64,000 nucleotides of DNA, taken from contig NZ_CAJHBL010000004.1 of NCBI RefSeq assembly GCF_904846625.1, positions 310,001 through 374,000 of the forward strand, given 5' to 3'. Positions 8,639 to 17,829 of this stretch are shown piece after piece. Source of the stretch: Psychrobacter sp. JCM 18900. GTDB taxonomy: Bacteria; Pseudomonadota; Gammaproteobacteria; Pseudomonadales; Moraxellaceae. The notes below the pieces were generated by a model, which searched no databases, was not told the origin of the DNA, and worked only from the letters and a program-made list of their open reading frames with translations. The stretch's first letter is position 1; each line of letters begins with the position of its first letter. The position numbers were made by a program, and so were the translations under genes.

Positions 8639-9244
8639 AGTTTGATCGAGATGTTGTTGGCAGTTGTCCCAACGTGCATCGAACTGCCAAACACTTCTAC
8701 CCAAGCGAAACCATACCAGCGAAAATGCGAGACGATCATTGCGCGCAGTACAATGGGCAAAAAACTCATTTTCGATTTGCTCAATCGTACCCCAGTCTTC
8801 GTCCTCACGCGCTTGCATCAGCTCAGTGGTGATGTCTTTAGCGATTTCTCGGGCATCGTCGCTGCTGATACGCAGTCGTTGCTTTTGCTCATTGAGAGAA
8901 GGGGATGTCAGCACACTCCAGCGAGTGGCAAGCATACTATTGCGCTGGATGTATCTTTTTTTATCAATACAATCGCGAAAGCCTTGCTGGACATGAGGAT
9001 ACAAACGATTTTTTATACGAGTAAATAGGTTGTTTACATCGTATGGAATATCAAACCAGCACCCATAAAAAAAGTCTGCCACTGCACCCTGTAGCGGTTC
9101 TTTCTCCGTCAACAGTAACGCTGCATTGATACGCTGCTCATGAAAGTGACGGTTATTGGGTGCCAAAAATACTTTACGTGAGTAAAACCGAAATACTCGG
9201 TGCGCGACTCTTTCATTTTCTTTGATCAGGTCTGAATCAGACAT
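8621..9244 (-). CDS. Hypothetical protein of the roadblock/PAS gene set
   Basis: A 207-residue, largely helical soluble protein with many aromatic and charged residues; no motif I recognise. There is no signal peptide or membrane segment. The last six residues (TIVKSI) and the stop codon are encoded inside the ~105-bp dispersed repeat at 8532-8638, so the natural C-terminus was probably different before the repeat landed. It lies 124 bases after the PhnD-like gene and 128 bases before the winged-helix/roadblock-like gene, all on the same strand, so a shared signalling role is inferred only from position. Confidence 0.65.
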   Translation of the reverse strand: MSDSDLIKENERVAHRVFRFYSRKVFLAPNNRHFHEQRINAALLLTEKEPLQGAVADFFYGCWFDIPYDVNNLFTRIKNRLYPHVQQGFRDCIDKKRYIQRNSMLATRWSVLTSPSLNEQKQRLRISSDDAREIAKDITTELMQAREDEDWGTIEQIENEFFAHCTARNDRLAFSLVWFRLGRSVWQFDARWDNCQQHLDQTIVKSI

Positions 9245-9368
9245 AATAATACCCTCCTGTCATCGCTATTATGACGACGGTGCTTGCTTCAGTGGTAATG
9301 ATGTCATACGACAAGCGATGATGTAATCCAGAGAAATAGCGCTTGATATCAATACAATGATTGAGCGA

Positions 9369-10118
9369 CTAATCTAATAATGTCTGCATCAAATCAATCA
9401 TAAATTCGGCATCTTCTTCGCTCATTGGCTCAAATCCTTGAGGCATGCCAAGCTCAGACAATGCTTCTTTACCATCTGCATCGTTATGCAAATTGAGGAT
9501 GGCCTCTAGGAAGATTTGCGCATCGGGAAAGTCTTCTTTAACAAGGAGTACATGACTGATATCAGCCAAGTCACTTTCGATAAGTACTGACAGCTGAGTC
9601 TTGGTCAAGCGTGAAAAGCTATGAAATATCTCTGCCAAGAAAAACGCGACTTGGGCTTCACCTTTGATGACTTTGCGGGCAGCCGCTTGATAGGTCTCGG
9701 TCACATCCCAGTTGAGATCAGAGGCTTCTATATCGACGGCTTCTAGCAATCGCAAACCAATCAGTTTGACATCTCGGTTGTCAGCCATCGCGACAGTAGC
9801 CCCTGCTTGAATGTCTTCCAAACGACTGATAGTGCTATTAGCTGCGGCTGCAATGATCATCTCGTCAGATTTACCGATAGGTCGGGCAATGGCTCGATAG
9901 CCTTGCTCGCGGATGAGAGTCGCTGCATCAAAGGGGTTAGCATAAATGATTTGAATGTCACCAGCATCAATGACCTGCTCTTGCTCAGCGTGAGAGGCAG
10001 GGATATTTAGATGCATGTTTAAGTTGGCACGTTTTTGAATCAAAGTATTGAACATGTGCCAGCCTGCAAAGCGATCAGGAGAAAAATCAGGGGCGATTAA
10101 CATATTGTGTGTCGTCAT
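9369..10118 (-). CDS. PhnD/SsuA-type substrate-binding fold protein, apparently cytoplasmic
   Basis: A 249-residue protein with the layout of type II periplasmic binding proteins of the phosphonate (PhnD) family: IYANPFDAATLI near residue 59, a hinge region with ATVAMADNRDVK near 107, and an IKGEAQVAFFLAE segment near 150. It begins MTTHNMLIAPDF, with no signal peptide, lipobox or upstream start that would supply one, and no transporter genes are nearby. It starts 3 bases after the PAS gene stops. A cytoplasmic ligand sensor is the likely role; the ligand is unknown. Confidence 0.75.
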   Translation of the reverse strand: MTTHNMLIAPDFSPDRFAGWHMFNTLIQKRANLNMHLNIPASHAEQEQVIDAGDIQIIYANPFDAATLIREQGYRAIARPIGKSDEMIIAAAANSTISRLEDIQAGATVAMADNRDVKLIGLRLLEAVDIEASDLNWDVTETYQAAARKVIKGEAQVAFFLAEIFHSFSRLTKTQLSVLIESDLADISHVLLVKEDFPDAQIFLEAILNLHNDADGKEALSELGMPQGFEPMSEEDAEFMIDLMQTLLD

Positions 10119-10121
10119 GAC

Positions 10122-10622
10122 CTAGCCTTCCTCATTTTGTTTCATTTGGGCATATTGAATCATCGCCGCTTCAATTTTGCTGCGTGATGGTTTGCGTCGT
10201 ACCGAGGTATAGCCGACGGTTTCGCCGCGACGCACGTTAGGCACCACAGTGGCATAGACCCAATAATGACTGCCGTCTTTGCATAAGTTTTTGACATAGC
10301 CATGCCATTTTTGTCCAGACTCAGCAGTACTCCATAAGTCTTTATAGGCAGCTTTTGGCATATCAGGATGACGCAAAATATAGTGCTGTTGGCCAATCAA
10401 TTCATCTACATGATAGCCACTGATTTCGACAAAGGCGTCGTTGACGTGAGTGATGATACCGTCGAGATTGGTACGCGAGACAATCAGCTTACCGTCTGGG
10501 TAGGGGCGCTCTATACCAGTATCATAGACAGTCCGTGACGTGCCATCATGATAAGTCATCGTGATTTGCTCAGCAGGCATATCGGGTTTGTGTGCATCAG
10601 GGATTGGAGAACCCATGGTCAT
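10122..10622 (-). CDS. Stand-alone Aer-type PAS domain protein
   Basis: A 166-residue protein made of one PAS domain (residues about 45-150) of the aerotaxis-receptor kind: an LDGIITHVNDAF strand, a LIGQQHYILRHPDMP segment, a GQKWHGYVKNLCKDG loop and HYWVYATVVP. In Aer this domain binds FAD and senses redox state. Here there are no membrane segments, HAMP or methyl-accepting domain, so output must go through a partner. It is followed after 3 bases by the PhnD-like gene. A good ribosome-binding site (GGAGATGACC) precedes the start. Confidence 0.85.
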   Translation of the reverse strand: MTMGSPIPDAHKPDMPAEQITMTYHDGTSRTVYDTGIERPYPDGKLIVSRTNLDGIITHVNDAFVEISGYHVDELIGQQHYILRHPDMPKAAYKDLWSTAESGQKWHGYVKNLCKDGSHYWVYATVVPNVRRGETVGYTSVRRKPSRSKIEAAMIQYAQMKQNEEG

Positions 10623-10639
10623 CTCCTTCGTTGATCGTT

Positions 10640-10747
10640 ATATCGTCAATCCTTTATAAATCGGATACGGTGTCAGCCTTGCTTAGCCTACTACTTGTAG
10701 TACTTTCACTCGGTTTTCTTATATTCAAATTATATTGAACCAACTAT
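10640..10747. repeat. Dispersed ~105-bp repeat, copy B
   Basis: It shares the CACTCGGTTTTCTTATAT block, the GTCAGCCTTGCTTAGC block and an ACTAT end with the copy at 22095-22199. It lies in the 170-base gap between the roadblock gene and the PAS gene. Confidence 0.65.
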
Positions 10748-10792
10748 GTTTATAGTAATTAAAAGCTAATAAATTCGATAAGCAGTCGCCAA

Positions 10793-11155
10793 TCAAATGA
10801 GCTTTGCCAACGCTTCTGAGGCGCGTTTAATATCTAGGAATATCAAGCCAAGCTTGGCGTTGGGTTTTGCCATGATGGTAAGTACGGCTTCATCGCCTGA
10901 TGAGGTCATGATGACATAGCCTTTCTCGCCTTGAATCATAATGCGATCGATACTACCGCGTGCCAACTCGCGTCCTGCACGATCACCCAATGATAATAAT
11001 GCTGCTGACATAGCACCCACGCGATCTTCATCCACGCCGGTTGGTAGAGCTGAAGCAATCATAAGACCATCGTTAGAGATTAGGGCAGATGCTTCAACAT
11101 CTGCTGATGAACTGTTTAAGTCTTCCAATATCTGCTGAAATGAATCTGTACGCAT
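10793..11155 (-). CDS. Roadblock/LC7 domain protein
   Basis: A 120-residue single-domain roadblock/LC7 protein: an N-terminal helix (FQQILEDLN), the EASALISNDGLMIA strand pair, a SAALLSLGDRAGREL helix, the IMIQGEKGYVIMTS strands and the closing LIFLDIKRASEAL helix. Bacterial members such as MglB usually act on small Ras-like GTPases or form scaffolds. No GTPase gene is in this window. It is the first gene of the leftward set and is followed by the PAS gene across a dispersed repeat. Confidence 0.9.
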   Translation of the reverse strand: MRTDSFQQILEDLNSSSADVEASALISNDGLMIASALPTGVDEDRVGAMSAALLSLGDRAGRELARGSIDRIMIQGEKGYVIMTSSGDEAVLTIMAKPNAKLGLIFLDIKRASEALAKLI

Positions 11156-11778
11156 ATCGCTTTCTCTGTACTGGTGATTGGTTTTTTATTTATGAGCTAA
11201 TGAAGTTAGTCAGAAATATCCTTGTTTAAAGAAAGGTATTATAATTCCTTACTAATAATATTGATATACATTTGCCCAATTAAAAGTAAATTTTTTGGAT
11301 TTTTATGCCATTTGTCATCAAATCATTACCCTTTATCTTTATTTTTTCGAGGAAAATGGTGGTTTTTTATTATGTCTAGTCGATGAGCGGTTGAAGACCT
11401 AGCAAGATCCTTGGTATTTTTTTTGAATAGAGATGTTCTTTGTAACTATAGATTAATGTCCACCATTGCTATCAAACGGAGCCGCTGAAATTTAGCTAAC
11501 AAAAATCGCTTATAGATTCTTATGATGAAGATATTTACTAGACTTATAAGTCTCAAAAATGATATACAGTCATGAGGGGATAAATGTTGACACTTCTAAA
11601 TACATTATAAAAATACAAATTGAGTCAGCTTTTTTGATCCTATCAGTCTCTATACATAATCTTGTATAGGGGCGATTTCAGTTTTACATCAACGTTTATA
11701 GTCCTTTCGCTTACTCAATATGTTGTAGCGTCGATGTAAATAATTACTATCACCAGTTTTATCCTAAGGAAGAAATAC
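11156..11778. other. Divergent intergenic region between the roadblock gene and gdhA
   Basis: This is 623 bases of AT-rich sequence that must hold the promoters of both genes. A 7-bp inverted repeat (CTATACA / TGTATAG) lies at 11651-11670. I see no coding frame with a ribosome-binding site and no RNA gene. Confidence 0.5.
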
Positions 11779-13125
11779 ATGAGCATCAGTGAAGCCATCC
11801 AAAAAGTCGAAGCACGTTATGCCCATCAGCCCGAATTCATTCAAGCAGTAAAAGAGGTGGCAATTACGATTCAACCTTTATACGATGCGCATCCTGAATA
11901 TAGTACGTTAAAGGTATTCGAGCGTTTGGTAGAGCCTGATCGGGTATTTGGCTTTCGTATCAATTGGGAAGATGATCAAGGCGTGGTACAAGTCAATCGT
12001 GGTTGGCGTGTGCAGTTTTGCAATGCTCTAGGCCCTTATAAAGGCGGTCTCAGATTCCATCCTACGGTCAATCAATCCGTGTTGAAGTTTTTAGGTTTCG
12101 AGCAGATTTTTAAAAATGCCTTAACTGGCTTGCCTATTGGCGGCGGTAAAGGTGGGTCAGATTTCGATCCTAAAGGTAAAACAGACAGCGAGATACGTCG
12201 TTTTTGCTATGCCTTTATGCGTGAGCTACATCATTACGTGAGCAAAGACATGGATGTGCCTGCTGGTGACATCGGCGTCGGTGGTCGAGAAGTTAGCTAT
12301 ATGTTTGCGATGTATAAGAATTTGACGCGTGAATCAACAGGGGTTATCACTGGCAAAGGCGTGGGCTTTGGTGGCAGCTTGATGCGTACAGAGGCGACGG
12401 GATACGGTGCAGTCTACTTCTTAGAAAACATGCTCATCGCTCAGAACGATACGCTTCAAGGCAAAAGGGTGCTGATATCAGGGGCGGGTAATGTCTCATT
12501 GCATGCTGCCGAAAAAGTGAATGCGCTAGGTGGTATGGCAATAACTGTCTCTGATTCACAAGGGACGTTGCATGATGAAAATGGCCTCAACCAAGAAAAA
12601 ATTGATTGGCTCAAAAAACAAAAGCAGCAAAACAAGCCTTTAGCAGAGTATATTGATGTTTATGGTGGCGAGTGGCTTGCCAAACAGAAACCGTGGCAGT
12701 TTGAAGCTGATATTGCGATTCCATGCGCTACTCAAAACGAAGTCAATGAAGCTGATGCCAAACTGTTCGTCGAAAATGGTGTGAAGTATGTGGTTGAAGG
12801 CGCGAATATGCCGCTCACTGCGGAAGCGATTGATTATATCCGTTTACACCGAGTCCATTATGCACCTGGTAAAGCGGCCAATGCTGGCGGCGTGGCAGTG
12901 TCTGCGCTTGAAATGTCGCAAAACTCTGTCCGTCAGTATCAAACCTTTGAGCAAGTCGATGAGCGTCTAAAAGGTATTATGAAAGATATCCACGACAGTG
13001 CTGCGAACGCTTCAGCAGAGTATGGTCAAACTGACAATGGTTATATCGACTATATGGCTGGTGCCAATATGGTTGGTTTCAAACGTGTAGCTGATGCGTT
13101 GGTTGCTTTTGGTATTTTGAACTAG
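11779..13125 (+). CDS. gdhA: NADP-specific glutamate dehydrogenase
   Basis: A 448-residue hexameric-type glutamate dehydrogenase (E. coli GdhA is 447). It catalyses reductive amination of 2-oxoglutarate with ammonia and NADPH. Visible: KGGLRFHP near residue 90 with the substrate Lys, PIGGGKGGSDFDPKGK (about 121-136), the GRKVSY-like GGREVSYMF segment, and the Rossmann motif VLISGAGNVSLHAAEK near 235. The start follows AAGGAAG. It stands alone, ends at a strong terminator and lies back to back with hutI, whose pathway delivers glutamate. Confidence 0.95.
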   Translation: MSISEAIQKVEARYAHQPEFIQAVKEVAITIQPLYDAHPEYSTLKVFERLVEPDRVFGFRINWEDDQGVVQVNRGWRVQFCNALGPYKGGLRFHPTVNQSVLKFLGFEQIFKNALTGLPIGGGKGGSDFDPKGKTDSEIRRFCYAFMRELHHYVSKDMDVPAGDIGVGGREVSYMFAMYKNLTRESTGVITGKGVGFGGSLMRTEATGYGAVYFLENMLIAQNDTLQGKRVLISGAGNVSLHAAEKVNALGGMAITVSDSQGTLHDENGLNQEKIDWLKKQKQQNKPLAEYIDVYGGEWLAKQKPWQFEADIAIPCATQNEVNEADAKLFVENGVKYVVEGANMPLTAEAIDYIRLHRVHYAPGKAANAGGVAVSALEMSQNSVRQYQTFEQVDERLKGIMKDIHDSAANASAEYGQTDNGYIDYMAGANMVGFKRVADALVAFGILN

Positions 13126-13151
13126 TCTTACTTATAAGGGTTAAACATGCT

Positions 13152-13327
13152 CTAGGGCGTGTCTTCATTTCAAAAATGGTGATAAAAATGAGATAAATTG
13201 CCGTCAAACAAGAAAAATAGCGCAGATAATATCGGGATATTAACCAGCTGTTTGACGATGTTTGGCAAGATTTAGCCATTTTTAGCCCATTTAGATGACT
13301 ATCGAGTGAATTGAAGACACGCCCTAG
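13152..13327. mobile_element. 176-bp MITE-like element, copy 1
   Basis: Starts CTAGGGCGTGTC and ends GACACGCCCTAG. It has the same internal sequence and exactly the same 176-base length as the copies at 17584, 38474 and 60609. It carries no coding frame. Flanking TA at each end suggests a TA target duplication. Confidence 0.85.
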
Positions 13328-13354
13328 TAGTTGGTTCATACGGACAAATAGCAA

Positions 13355-13386
13355 AGCCCCAGTCACTGAATGATTGGGGCTTTTTT
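13355..13386 (+). terminator. Rho-independent terminator after gdhA
   Basis: An AGCCCCAGTCA / TGATTGGGGCT stem with a short loop and six T. It may also slow transcripts arriving from hutI on the other strand, though the T-run is poor in that direction. Confidence 0.85.
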
Positions 13387-13412
13387 AATTGAGATAAACA
13401 AAGGTAGGTTGA

Positions 13413-14753
13413 TTATATTGTGTCGCGCCATTTACCTTGTACCATGATACCTTGGATAGGGTTTAGTCCCATTTGATAGGGCAAGTCAGCAGGACGGGCG
13501 ATATCCCATAGTGCCAAATCAGCATCACAGCCCACTTCTATTTTACCTTTATTCGGTAGTCCTAAAGCTTGTGCTGCGTGAACAGTAACTCCTGCCAAAA
13601 CCTCTTCAGTGGTTAAGTAAAATAGCGTACAGCCCATATTCATCGTCAATAAAAGTGACGTCAACGGTGAGGTGCCAGGATTACAGTCGGTTGAAATTGC
13701 CATGGGAACTTGATGTTTGCGTAGTGCGTCAATCGGCGGCAACTTGGTGTCACGTAGCGTATAAAACGCCCCTGGCAATATCACGGCAACCGTATTGCTA
13801 GCCGCCATTTTTTTGATATCTTCTTCTGATAAGTGTTCTAGATGGTCGCTCGATAGTCCTTTATATTCAGCAACTAAGGCACTACCACCTATATCAGACA
13901 GCTGCTCAGAGTGTAGTTTGACTGGTAGATCCAATGAGCGAGCCACTTCAAACACTCGTCTGATTTGCTCAGTACTAAAAGCGATATTTTCACAGAAACC
14001 ATCGACCGCATCGACTAAGCCTTCTGCATGCAGAATTGGCAGCCACTTGCAGACTTGTACGATATAATCGTCCGCACGGTCTTTGTACTCAGTAGGTAGG
14101 GCATGCGCTGCTAGATACGTGGTACTTACATGGATATCGTATTTTTCGCCCAGTTGACGAGCGACCGTGAGCATTTTACGCTCAGTGTCCAAGTCTAAGC
14201 CGTAGCCAGATTTGATTTCAATACTGGTGACGCCTTCTTTCATAAGTGCGACGAAGCGTTTTTCGCTTTGTGCAAATAGTGATTCAATACTGGCGGTGCG
14301 AGTAGCACTGACCGTCGCGACAATACCACCGCCTTGTGCAGAAATGTCTTGGTAGCTAGCGCCTTGTAACCTTGCTTCGAACTCATTACTACGGTTGCCA
14401 CCATAGACAATATGCGTATGACAGTCGATAAGCCCTGGGGTTATCCATTTACCATCCACGTCTGTGATTTGGCTATCTTGATATTTAGGTAAATGAGCAG
14501 TGATTTGATCATGTGTGCCAACCCAAGCGACTTTGCCACTTTTAATACCGATAGCCGCGTGTAGTAGTTGTCCGTATGGGATGCTATCAGCGTGCTCATT
14601 TGCATCACTACCTATATCAATACCAAAACCATGCTGCGCTGAAAAAGTGGCGATATTGGCGTTAGTAATGATGTGGTCAAATGATGTCATAGTAGACTCG
14701 TCGAGCGTCTGTTCTGTAGGGTTTTTCAATACGGAGTTCTTTGATTCATTCAT
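13413..14753 (-). CDS. hutI: Imidazolonepropionase
   Basis: A 446-residue amidohydrolase that opens 4-imidazolone-5-propanoate to N-formimidoyl-glutamate, step three of histidine breakdown. Seen: the metal-binding DCHTHIVYGG (Asp110 to Gly119), the EIKSGYGLD motif, a VKLHSEQLSD segment, and the STDCNPGT motif near residue 358. The start is backed by AGGAG 6 bases ahead, which gives about 30 more N-terminal residues than most HutI proteins. It is the last gene of the leftward hut set, 33 bases after hutG. Confidence 0.95.
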   Translation of the reverse strand: MNESKNSVLKNPTEQTLDESTMTSFDHIITNANIATFSAQHGFGIDIGSDANEHADSIPYGQLLHAAIGIKSGKVAWVGTHDQITAHLPKYQDSQITDVDGKWITPGLIDCHTHIVYGGNRSNEFEARLQGASYQDISAQGGGIVATVSATRTASIESLFAQSEKRFVALMKEGVTSIEIKSGYGLDLDTERKMLTVARQLGEKYDIHVSTTYLAAHALPTEYKDRADDYIVQVCKWLPILHAEGLVDAVDGFCENIAFSTEQIRRVFEVARSLDLPVKLHSEQLSDIGGSALVAEYKGLSSDHLEHLSEEDIKKMAASNTVAVILPGAFYTLRDTKLPPIDALRKHQVPMAISTDCNPGTSPLTSLLLTMNMGCTLFYLTTEEVLAGVTVHAAQALGLPNKGKIEVGCDADLALWDIARPADLPYQMGLNPIQGIMVQGKWRDTI

Positions 14754-14786
14754 AATATGCTCCTAATTATTGGGAGGCTAATGTGT

Positions 14787-15845
14787 TTAGGTGACAATTA
14801 AATGCTGCTCTACAATAGTCGCTAGTAAGCGAGCAGCAACTTTGCAGCTACGACTATCAACGTCAAAGGTAGGATTGATCTCAGCAATGTCTGCCATTTT
14901 TACTTTGCCTGATGCCATGATGGTTTTGACCATACGCTCAACGAAACCCAGCTCAATACCAAAGGCGGCAGGTGCGCTCACACCTGGAACGACACTAGAT
15001 GGTAAGCAATCCATATCGATGGTCAAATACACGATATCGACCTGATCTATAAAGCTTTTAACTTGCTCAGCAAGTGTATCCCAAGGCTGATAATGACAGT
15101 CTTCATCACTGATAACCTGTACGCCCAATTGCTCGGCACGATCGAAAAGCGCCGCCGTGTTAGAGAACCGACTGACGCCAATACAGCAATAATGAAAGGG
15201 CTGACCATGTGCATCAAGGTGCTCGGCAATTTGGCGAAATGGTGTCCCAGAAGTCGCTACATCAGACTGACGAATATCAAGATGAGCATCAAAATTAATA
15301 ATCCCAATAGTAGGCGCTGTGTTTGTGCTGATAGTTGTTTCGCTAGTATTTTCTAAGGCCTGCCATAATCCCAAAAAGCTACCATAAGCAATGGCATGAC
15401 CACCGCCAAGCCCGACGGGTAATCCACCTTGCTTGACGATTGTACTCACTGCATCAGCATATTTGATCTGAGCTTGCTCAAGAGTGCTCTCGGCAAAGCT
15501 ATCATTATCATTACAATGAATGTCGCCAGCATCACCCAATAAGGTTGATAATTGACCATCAAAACGTCGTTGTAAATCAGCGATGACTGGCAGCGTAGCA
15601 AAAGCTCGACGAATCAATGGTGGGGCAGCTCTAGCACCCACGCGGCCTTGATTGCGTCTGACGCCTTGCTCACAGGCAAAGCCAACCAGCCCAATATGTT
15701 GTTTCTCGTAAGGCTGAGCAAGCTGATACCAATAACGGGCACGCGCAGTCTCAAATGGCTCTGCACGTCCTGTCCACTGGGTCATATCAGCAGGTGTATG
15801 GCTAATGGGTGTGGTATTCGGTGCTGCTGTTATCGCTATTGTCAT
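14787..15845 (-). CDS. hutG: Formimidoylglutamase
   Basis: A 352-residue arginase/ureohydrolase-family enzyme. The Mn-binding motifs are present: GLGGGHAIAYG near residue 145, INFDAHLDIR near 189, and TIDMDCLPSSVVPG near 276. In this position it should cleave N-formimidoyl-L-glutamate to glutamate and formamide, the one-step branch of the hut pathway; no HutF or N-formylglutamate deformylase gene is seen here. GGAGAG precedes the start. It lies 23 bases after hutH. Confidence 0.93.
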   Translation of the reverse strand: MTIAITAAPNTTPISHTPADMTQWTGRAEPFETARARYWYQLAQPYEKQHIGLVGFACEQGVRRNQGRVGARAAPPLIRRAFATLPVIADLQRRFDGQLSTLLGDAGDIHCNDNDSFAESTLEQAQIKYADAVSTIVKQGGLPVGLGGGHAIAYGSFLGLWQALENTSETTISTNTAPTIGIINFDAHLDIRQSDVATSGTPFRQIAEHLDAHGQPFHYCCIGVSRFSNTAALFDRAEQLGVQVISDEDCHYQPWDTLAEQVKSFIDQVDIVYLTIDMDCLPSSVVPGVSAPAAFGIELGFVERMVKTIMASGKVKMADIAEINPTFDVDSRSCKVAARLLATIVEQHLIVT

Positions 15846-15868
15846 CGCTGCTCTCCGCTTATTGATCT

Positions 15869-17458
15869 TTATTTAGACTCATACCAATCGCTGCGTAGTG
15901 ACTGCCAATGTTCAGCAAGCGTACCGTCTAATACTAACTGCTTGGCTGCTTCGATATCAGGGGCTAGGTAGCGATCTTTGTCATAGAAAGTCACTTTTTC
16001 ACGTAGTTTCTGATGTGCCACAGTCAGCGGCTCTGACGTATCTAGTCCGCGATGGAAGTCGATGCCTTGACCAGCAGCCAGAAGTTCAATACCAATAATG
16101 GTGGCAGTGTTTTGTGCCATTTCGTATAGGCGTCGTGCGCAATAGGTGGCCATAGACACATGGTCTTCTTGGTTGGCAGAAGTCGGGATGCTATCGACGC
16201 TACCAGGATGGGCGATAGATTTGTTTTCTGACGCCAGTGCTGCGGCGGTCACATGAGCAATCATAAACCCTGAGTTTACCCCAGCATTATCAACCAAGAA
16301 TGGCGGTAAGCCACCTGATAGCGTCGCGTCGATTAGCAAAGCGACACGGCGCTCAGACATAGAGCCAATCTCAGCGATTGCCAAGGCTAAAATATCAGCG
16401 GCAAAAGCGACTGGCTCAGCATGGAAGTTACCACCTGATATAGCAATTGGCCCATCTTCGTTATTAAAGATAAGTGGGTTGTCAGTTACGGCATTGGATT
16501 CGATGAGTAGCGTTTTTCCTGCTTGGTTGATGATATCAAGGCAAGCACCCATAACCTGTGGCTGGCAGCGTAAGCAGTAAGGGTCTTGTACTCGATCATC
16601 TTGCTCGCCGTCATGTGAGGCACGGATAGCACTACCTTTGATTAGCTGACGGTGTGCTTTGGCGATCTCTATCTGACCATGATGGCCACGCACTTCATGA
16701 ATACGCGCATCAAATGGTGAGTCTGATCCTTTGGCAGCATCAATTGATAGTGAGCCGACAATGGTCGCAGTCTCAAGCAAATCACGCGCCAAGAAATAAC
16801 CACGTAATGCCAATGCGGTTGATACTTGCGTACCGTTGATCAGTGCAAGGCCTTCTTTAGCTGCAAGAGTAATAGGCTCAAGTCCATGCTGTGCTAGAGC
16901 GTCAGCGGCAGGCATTTTTTTACCGTCAACAAACACATCACCTTCGCCCATCATTGCAAGTGTCATATGTGATAATGGCGCTAAGTCACCAGAGGCACCA
17001 ACTGAACCTTTGGCTGGGATATTGGGTGTGATTTGTTTGTTGATTAAGGCAAGTAAACTATCAACCACTTCACGGCGTACACCAGAGACACCTTGCGCCA
17101 GACTGGCGACTTTCATCACCATAATCAGTCGCACCACGCCGTCTGGCAACGCTTCACCAGTACCCACTGAGTGAGAAACGATTAGGTTACGCTGAAGTAG
17201 CTCAAGCTGATCATCACTGATACGCGTCTTTGCCAATAGGCCAAAACCAGTATTAATACCATAAGCGCTTTTGTCTCGTGCAATGATAGTGCGTACATCT
17301 TCGTGCGAGGCATCTATCGCTTCATAGGCACTCTCAGGTAGTGTCAATATGACAGGCTGCTCGTAGATATCACGTAGCATCTCAAAGCTAAGCTGGCGAG
17401 GATGTAGGGTTAGTTGTTTGATGTCGTTCATAGGGGTCATCCTAGTGTGGTAAGTCAT
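15869..17458 (-). CDS. hutH: Histidine ammonia-lyase
   Basis: A 529-residue enzyme (as drawn) that removes ammonia from L-histidine to give urocanate. The MIO cofactor forms from the Ala-Ser-Gly in [15 protein letters not shown] (near residue 157), which is intact. Other family marks are the YGINTGFG segment near residue 65 and QEDHVSM near 430. The likelier start is the third ATG at 17431 (MNDIKQL), which has AGGA 8 bases ahead; the first ATG at 17458 touches the end of a dispersed repeat. The gene follows yjiH across a gap holding two repeats. Confidence 0.95.
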   Translation of the reverse strand: MTYHTRMTPMNDIKQLTLHPRQLSFEMLRDIYEQPVILTLPESAYEAIDASHEDVRTIIARDKSAYGINTGFGLLAKTRISDDQLELLQRNLIVSHSVGTGEALPDGVVRLIMVMKVASLAQGVSGVRREVVDSLLALINKQITPNIPAKGSVGASGDLAPLSHMTLAMMGEGDVFVDGKKMPAADALAQHGLEPITLAAKEGLALINGTQVSTALALRGYFLARDLLETATIVGSLSIDAAKGSDSPFDARIHEVRGHHGQIEIAKAHRQLIKGSAIRASHDGEQDDRVQDPYCLRCQPQVMGACLDIINQAGKTLLIESNAVTDNPLIFNNEDGPIAISGGNFHAEPVAFAADILALAIAEIGSMSERRVALLIDATLSGGLPPFLVDNAGVNSGFMIAHVTAAALASENKSIAHPGSVDSIPTSANQEDHVSMATYCARRLYEMAQNTATIIGIELLAAGQGIDFHRGLDTSEPLTVAHQKLREKVTFYDKDRYLAPDIEAAKQLVLDGTLAEHWQSLRSDWYESK

Positions 17459-17563
17459 ATAGTCATTCCACTATAAAAGTATTACAGCGTTAACCTCGCT
17501 TGAAGTATCACATATACATCTACACTCGGTTGCCTTGTACTACTTTTAAATTGAATCGACTAT
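17459..17563. repeat. Dispersed ~105-bp repeat, copy C
   Basis: Begins ATAGTC and ends GACTAT, exactly 105 bases like copy A, and shares the ACCTCGCTT and CACTCGGTTGCCTTGTA blocks with it. It abuts the first possible start codon of hutH. Confidence 0.7.
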
Positions 17564-17583
17564 GTGGGTTATATTATTTTTGT

Positions 17584-17759
17584 TTAGGGTGTGTCCTCAT
17601 TTTAAAAATGGTGATAAAAATGAGATAAATTGCCGTCAAACAAGGAAAATAGTGCAGATAATATCGAGATATTGACCAACTATTTGACGATGTTTGGCAA
17701 AATTTAGCTGTTTTTAGCCCATTTAGAGGACACTCGTTTGAATTGAGGACACGCCCTAG
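17584..17759. mobile_element. 176-bp MITE-like element, copy 2
   Basis: Same orientation as copies 1 and 4 and nearly identical to copy 4. The left end is TTAGGGTGTGTC and the right end GACACGCCCTAG. It sits inside the 371-base gap between yjiH and hutH. Confidence 0.85.
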
Positions 17760-17829
17760 TGTCTTTATTAAAATTAAATTGTTGAAAGTTTTTTAATCAA
17801 CGAAATATCTATTATTGGGTTTGAATTTT

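Noticed and set aside
8591..9028. A plus-strand open frame of 145 codons opposite the hypothetical gene at 8621-9244
   Set aside because: It begins inside the dispersed repeat, has no ribosome-binding site, and the opposite strand carries the more protein-like sequence in line with its neighbours.
11305..11379. A 24-codon frame between the roadblock gene and gdhA
   Set aside because: No ribosome-binding site and no sign of selection; probably chance in AT-rich DNA.
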